From: Acidimicrobiia bacterium
GTDB taxonomy: Bacteria > Actinomycetota > Acidimicrobiia > Spongiisociales > UBA5794
DNA length: 6,763 nucleotides
Direction: 5' to 3'
NCBI GenBank assembly: GCA_030599515.1
Contig: JAUVNV010000137.1
Coordinates: forward strand, 1-6,763
Shown here: piece by piece, positions 5,116 through 6,763 of the stretch
Numbering within the stretch: position 1 is the first letter of the stretch
Layout of the letters: each line of letters opens with the position of its first letter
Program-made: the position numbers and the translations under genes
Notes under the pieces: generated by a model
What the model saw: the letters and a program-made list of their open reading frames with translations, nothing else
What the model was told of the DNA's origin: nothing
Databases searched by the model: none

Positions 5116-5955
5116 CTCGTTTTCGCCCATCGAGGATCTGACGATCCGTGCGAACGTCAGGACGCTTTCGGAGCGACTGTCGTATCCGAGTGCCCGGGCG
5201 AGTGTCGCTCTGGCCTCTTCGGTCCTCCCGGTCTCCCTGAGGGCGATGCCGCGGTAGGTGAGCGTCATGGCGGTGACGTCGTCGTCGTTCAAAGTGGTCG
5301 TCGTGAGTGCGATGGCTTCGTCGAATCTGCCGGCGGCGCACAACACCTCAACCATCGAGAGTGCGACGTGAGTCGTTCGATTCACGAGTTCGAGGATTTC
5401 GATCGCCGTATCCAGGTTGCCCTGTTCCTGATGGAGTTCGGCCACGGTGAGGGCGATTGCGACTCGCATGATCGGCAAGGTGACGGCGACACCCGGGGCA
5501 ATCGGCACCACCAGGCCCGCATCGGGCATGTACTTCTTGATGAACGGATCATCCTTCGGCTCGAAGCCGCCGACGACAGACCGGGAGAGCAGTTCAGATG
5601 CGTAGGTGCGGCGACTCTCGAGCGACATGAGACCGGCGAGCACGTCGGCGGTGTTGCGATACTGGGGATGTTGTCCGGCGGTGACGTCGATGGCGTGGGG
5701 GTCTCCGGTGACGACGGCGGTATGCATCGCTTTCTCGCCCGCTCGTGCGAACCATCCCGGATCGGTGCGTGTTGCGAGGCCGGCGTATTCGTCGGGTCCG
5801 GGGAACTCCCACGTTGTGTCTGTCCACTCACGGGTCTCGCGTCCGCCGAGCCGGAACCCGAACTCGTTTGAGAGTGGGTCGTACCACCAGTTGCCATCGC
5901 TGTAGACGAGCGCATGGCGATGCATGCGAGATGAAGTGCCGAATGACCAGGACAC
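5113..5955 (-). CDS. TPR-repeat protein with unrecognised N-terminal domain
   Basis: The product is 280 aa, soluble, with no signal peptide or membrane helix. The N-terminal part (about 10-75) is rich in tryptophan and acidic residues (N-W-W-Y-D at 22-26, E-F-P-G-P-D-E at 50-56) and I do not recognise it. The C-terminal half shows about three tetratricopeptide-like helical pairs (about 164-193, 196-222, 228-257), with typical A-x-x-x-x-x-G-x-x-D/E-E/T-A-I signatures such as Q-G-N-L-D-T-A-I and A-G-R-F-D-E-A-I. TPRs usually scaffold protein contacts; the partner is unknown. The start is uncertain: the GTG at 5955 is the longest, the ATG at 5925 is the alternative, and neither has a strong Shine-Dalgarno. 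TAGGGT at 5994-5989 (minus) is a possible -10. The gene is divergent from the gene at 6023 and convergent with the LiaF-like gene without any gap. Confidence 0.8.
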   Translation of the reverse strand: MSWSFGTSSRMHRHALVYSDGNWWYDPLSNEFGFRLGGRETREWTDTTWEFPGPDEYAGLATRTDPGWFARAGEKAMHTAVVTGDPHAIDVTAGQHPQYRNTADVLAGLMSLESRRTYASELLSRSVVGGFEPKDDPFIKKYMPDAGLVVPIAPGVAVTLPIMRVAIALTVAELHQEQGNLDTAIEILELVNRTTHVALSMVEVLCAAGRFDEAIALTTTTLNDDDVTAMTLTYRGIALRETGRTEEARATLARALGYDSRSESVLTFARIVRSSMGENE

Positions 5956-6010
5956 GTCGATACGCTTTCGGTTGGGGGGAGTCGCTGCACCCTATCGCAC
6001 CGTTCGGCGG

Positions 6011-6016
6011 TAGCCT
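6011..6016 (+). promoter_or_regulatory. Putative -10 box TAGCCT for the gene at 6023
   Basis: TAGCCT lies 6 nt before ATG 6023, the geometry of leaderless transcription. A GGCGG at 6006-6010 is too far away to be a good Shine-Dalgarno. No convincing -35 is seen. Confidence 0.4.
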
Positions 6017-6022
6017 CGCACC

Positions 6023-6580
6023 ATGGCTGTTGATCTCGCCGGCACCGTTACGTATCTCAAGGACCATGCCGTCGAGCATGGATTCCACGTTCACGACGAG
6101 CGTCACTTCGTCGAGACCTACACCCTCCGTCAGGCCTGGGAGGTCGACCTCCATCCGGCCGAGTCCTGCGAGGGCCCTCTCGATCTTCACCTCGCGATCG
6201 ATCTCGATCCTCGGATCGTGCTGGAACTCGAGGACATGCTCATGGAGGCGCCGGAGACACCGGAGGACCCGGACGGGCGATTCGTGGTGCCGTTCCTGTT
6301 CAACTGGGGGCTGCCTCCGCTGACAGATCCACCGGATCTGATCGTGTTGTCTGCCGAACTCGCCGGCATCGGCGGAGTCGACCTGCCGATCGAAGTGTCC
6401 GCGGTTGACAGCTTCGGGGCGCTCTCCGACGGGCAGGAGCGTCGCCTCTCGATCATCGCCGCGGTGGAGATCTCGCTCGTTGACCTCATGTACCGCCAGG
6501 ACAGTCTCTGCGAGACGCTCGACCGGGTCCACGCGGTGAGCATGTACGTAGCCGAGCACGCCCCGGACTGGATCGGCTGA
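6023..6580 (+). CDS. Conserved-looking hypothetical acidic soluble protein
   Basis: I do not recognise this 185-aa product. It has no signal peptide, membrane helix or known catalytic motif. It is acidic, with histidines clustered near the N-terminus (H15, H19, H22, H24, H28), an alternating hydrophobic/acidic strand pattern (L53-D-L-H-L-A-I-D-L-D), a proline-rich loop (77-84), a W95-x4-L-T-D-P-P segment, and a helical C-terminus (about 135-180) containing the single C-terminal-half cysteine C163. Codon use has strong GC bias at third positions like its neighbours, which supports real coding. The ATG at 6023 is chosen because of the TAGCCT box just upstream. It is divergent from the TPR gene (67 bp gap) and followed directly by a hairpin. 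A role shared with the TPR protein is possible but unproven. Confidence 0.75.
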   Translation: MAVDLAGTVTYLKDHAVEHGFHVHDERHFVETYTLRQAWEVDLHPAESCEGPLDLHLAIDLDPRIVLELEDMLMEAPETPEDPDGRFVVPFLFNWGLPPLTDPPDLIVLSAELAGIGGVDLPIEVSAVDSFGALSDGQERRLSIIAAVEISLVDLMYRQDSLCETLDRVHAVSMYVAEHAPDWIG

Positions 6581-6596
6581 CCCGGCTTCGCCGGGT
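6580..6596 (+). terminator. Short GC hairpin overlapping the stop codon of the 6023 gene
   Basis: ACCCGGC (6580-6586) and GCCGGGT (6590-6596) form a 7-bp stem with a TTC loop, starting at the last base of the TGA stop. There is no U-tract. It is a probable terminator, similar in style to the hairpin at 795-807. Confidence 0.5.
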
Positions 6597-6617
6597 GTAT
6601 CCGGTATCCGGTATCCG
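6597..6617 (+). repeat. Heptamer repeat locus C, secondary array (GTATCCG x3)
   Basis: Three exact direct copies of GTATCCG lie immediately after the terminator hairpin and 23 nt before the long CCGAGTA array. The order (secondary array, spacer, main array) matches locus B. Confidence 0.85.
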
Positions 6618-6640
6618 ACCGTGGGGTAGCACAATCTCCG

Positions 6641-6741
6641 CCGAGTACCGAGTACCGAGTACCGAGTACCGAGTACCGAGTACCGAGTACCGAGTACCGA
6701 GTACCGAGTACCGAGTATCGAGTACCGAGTACCGACTACGG
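6641..6741 (+). repeat. Heptamer repeat locus C, long CCGAGTA array (14 units) ending in CTACGG
   Basis: Fourteen contiguous 7-bp units: eleven CCGAGTA, one TCGAGTA, one CCGAGTA, one CCGACTA, then CGG, so the array closes with the CTACGG seen in loci A and B. There are no spacers. Because 7 is not a multiple of 3, each strand reads a seven-residue peptide period (R-Y-S-V-L-G-T on the minus strand), which yields spurious open frames. The remaining 22 bases to the window end hold nothing identifiable. Confidence 0.95.
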
Positions 6742-6763
6742 CGTGCTGTCTTCAACCGAGTGG

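Noticed and set aside
5828..6634. Minus-strand 268-codon open frame opposite the 6023 gene
   Set aside because: It overlaps the TPR gene's 5' end in another frame and runs through the terminator and repeat. The plus-strand frame has the promoter-like box and better composition.
6597..6741. CRISPR array
   Set aside because: The units are 7 bp and contiguous, with no unique spacers, and no cas gene is present.
6486..6755. Minus-strand open frame with R-Y-S-V-L-G-T repeats
   Set aside because: It is a direct product of the 7-bp array, which gives a seven-residue period in an open frame. It runs into the antisense of the 6023 gene and has no independent coding support.

Overview
High-GC DNA that looks like an actinobacterial chromosome, possibly an uncultured Acidimicrobiia-type lineage. 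This is inferred from base composition, TANNNT -10 boxes placed 6-7 nt before ATG (leaderless style), threonine-rich linkers in exported proteins, and an actinobacterial-looking ArsC. No rRNA, tRNA, CRISPR array, transposase or phage gene is visible. No gene-free stretch exceeds about 185 bp.

Layout. Positions 1-789 (+) hold the 3' part of a tandem rhodanese protein cut by the window edge. Next come a heptamer repeat tract, a strong hairpin terminator, and a threonine-rich SGNH-type lipoprotein gene (960-1823, +). Facing it is a minus-strand block read right to left: arsenate reductase arsC (3607-3203), an ECF-type sigma factor (3162-2611), and an alkylguanine-DNA methyltransferase with a C-terminal Ada metal-binding domain (2614-1841). 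The last two overlap by ATGA. A second heptamer tract lies in the divergent gap between arsC and an EamA/DMT-family transporter (3747-4637, +). A small membrane-anchored LiaF-like protein follows (4666-5112, +). It ends flush against a convergent TPR protein gene (5955-5113, -). An unrecognised acidic soluble protein (6023-6580, +) is divergent from the TPR gene and is followed by a short terminator hairpin and a third, long heptamer tract to the window end.

Functional reading. The block with the clearest joint logic is sigma factor plus Ogt/Ada fusion. In Ada, the same four-cysteine domain converts DNA methylation damage into a transcription signal, so translational coupling to a sigma factor suggests an alkylation-damage circuit. 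This is inference. The other genes look like ordinary housekeeping or envelope genes.

The most unusual non-coding signal is a composite repeat present three times. Each copy has a short heptamer array of one kind, then a spacer, then an array of (G/C)TAC(C/T)GA heptamers ending in the same CTACGG end. In one copy that end supplies the putative -10 box of the transporter gene.
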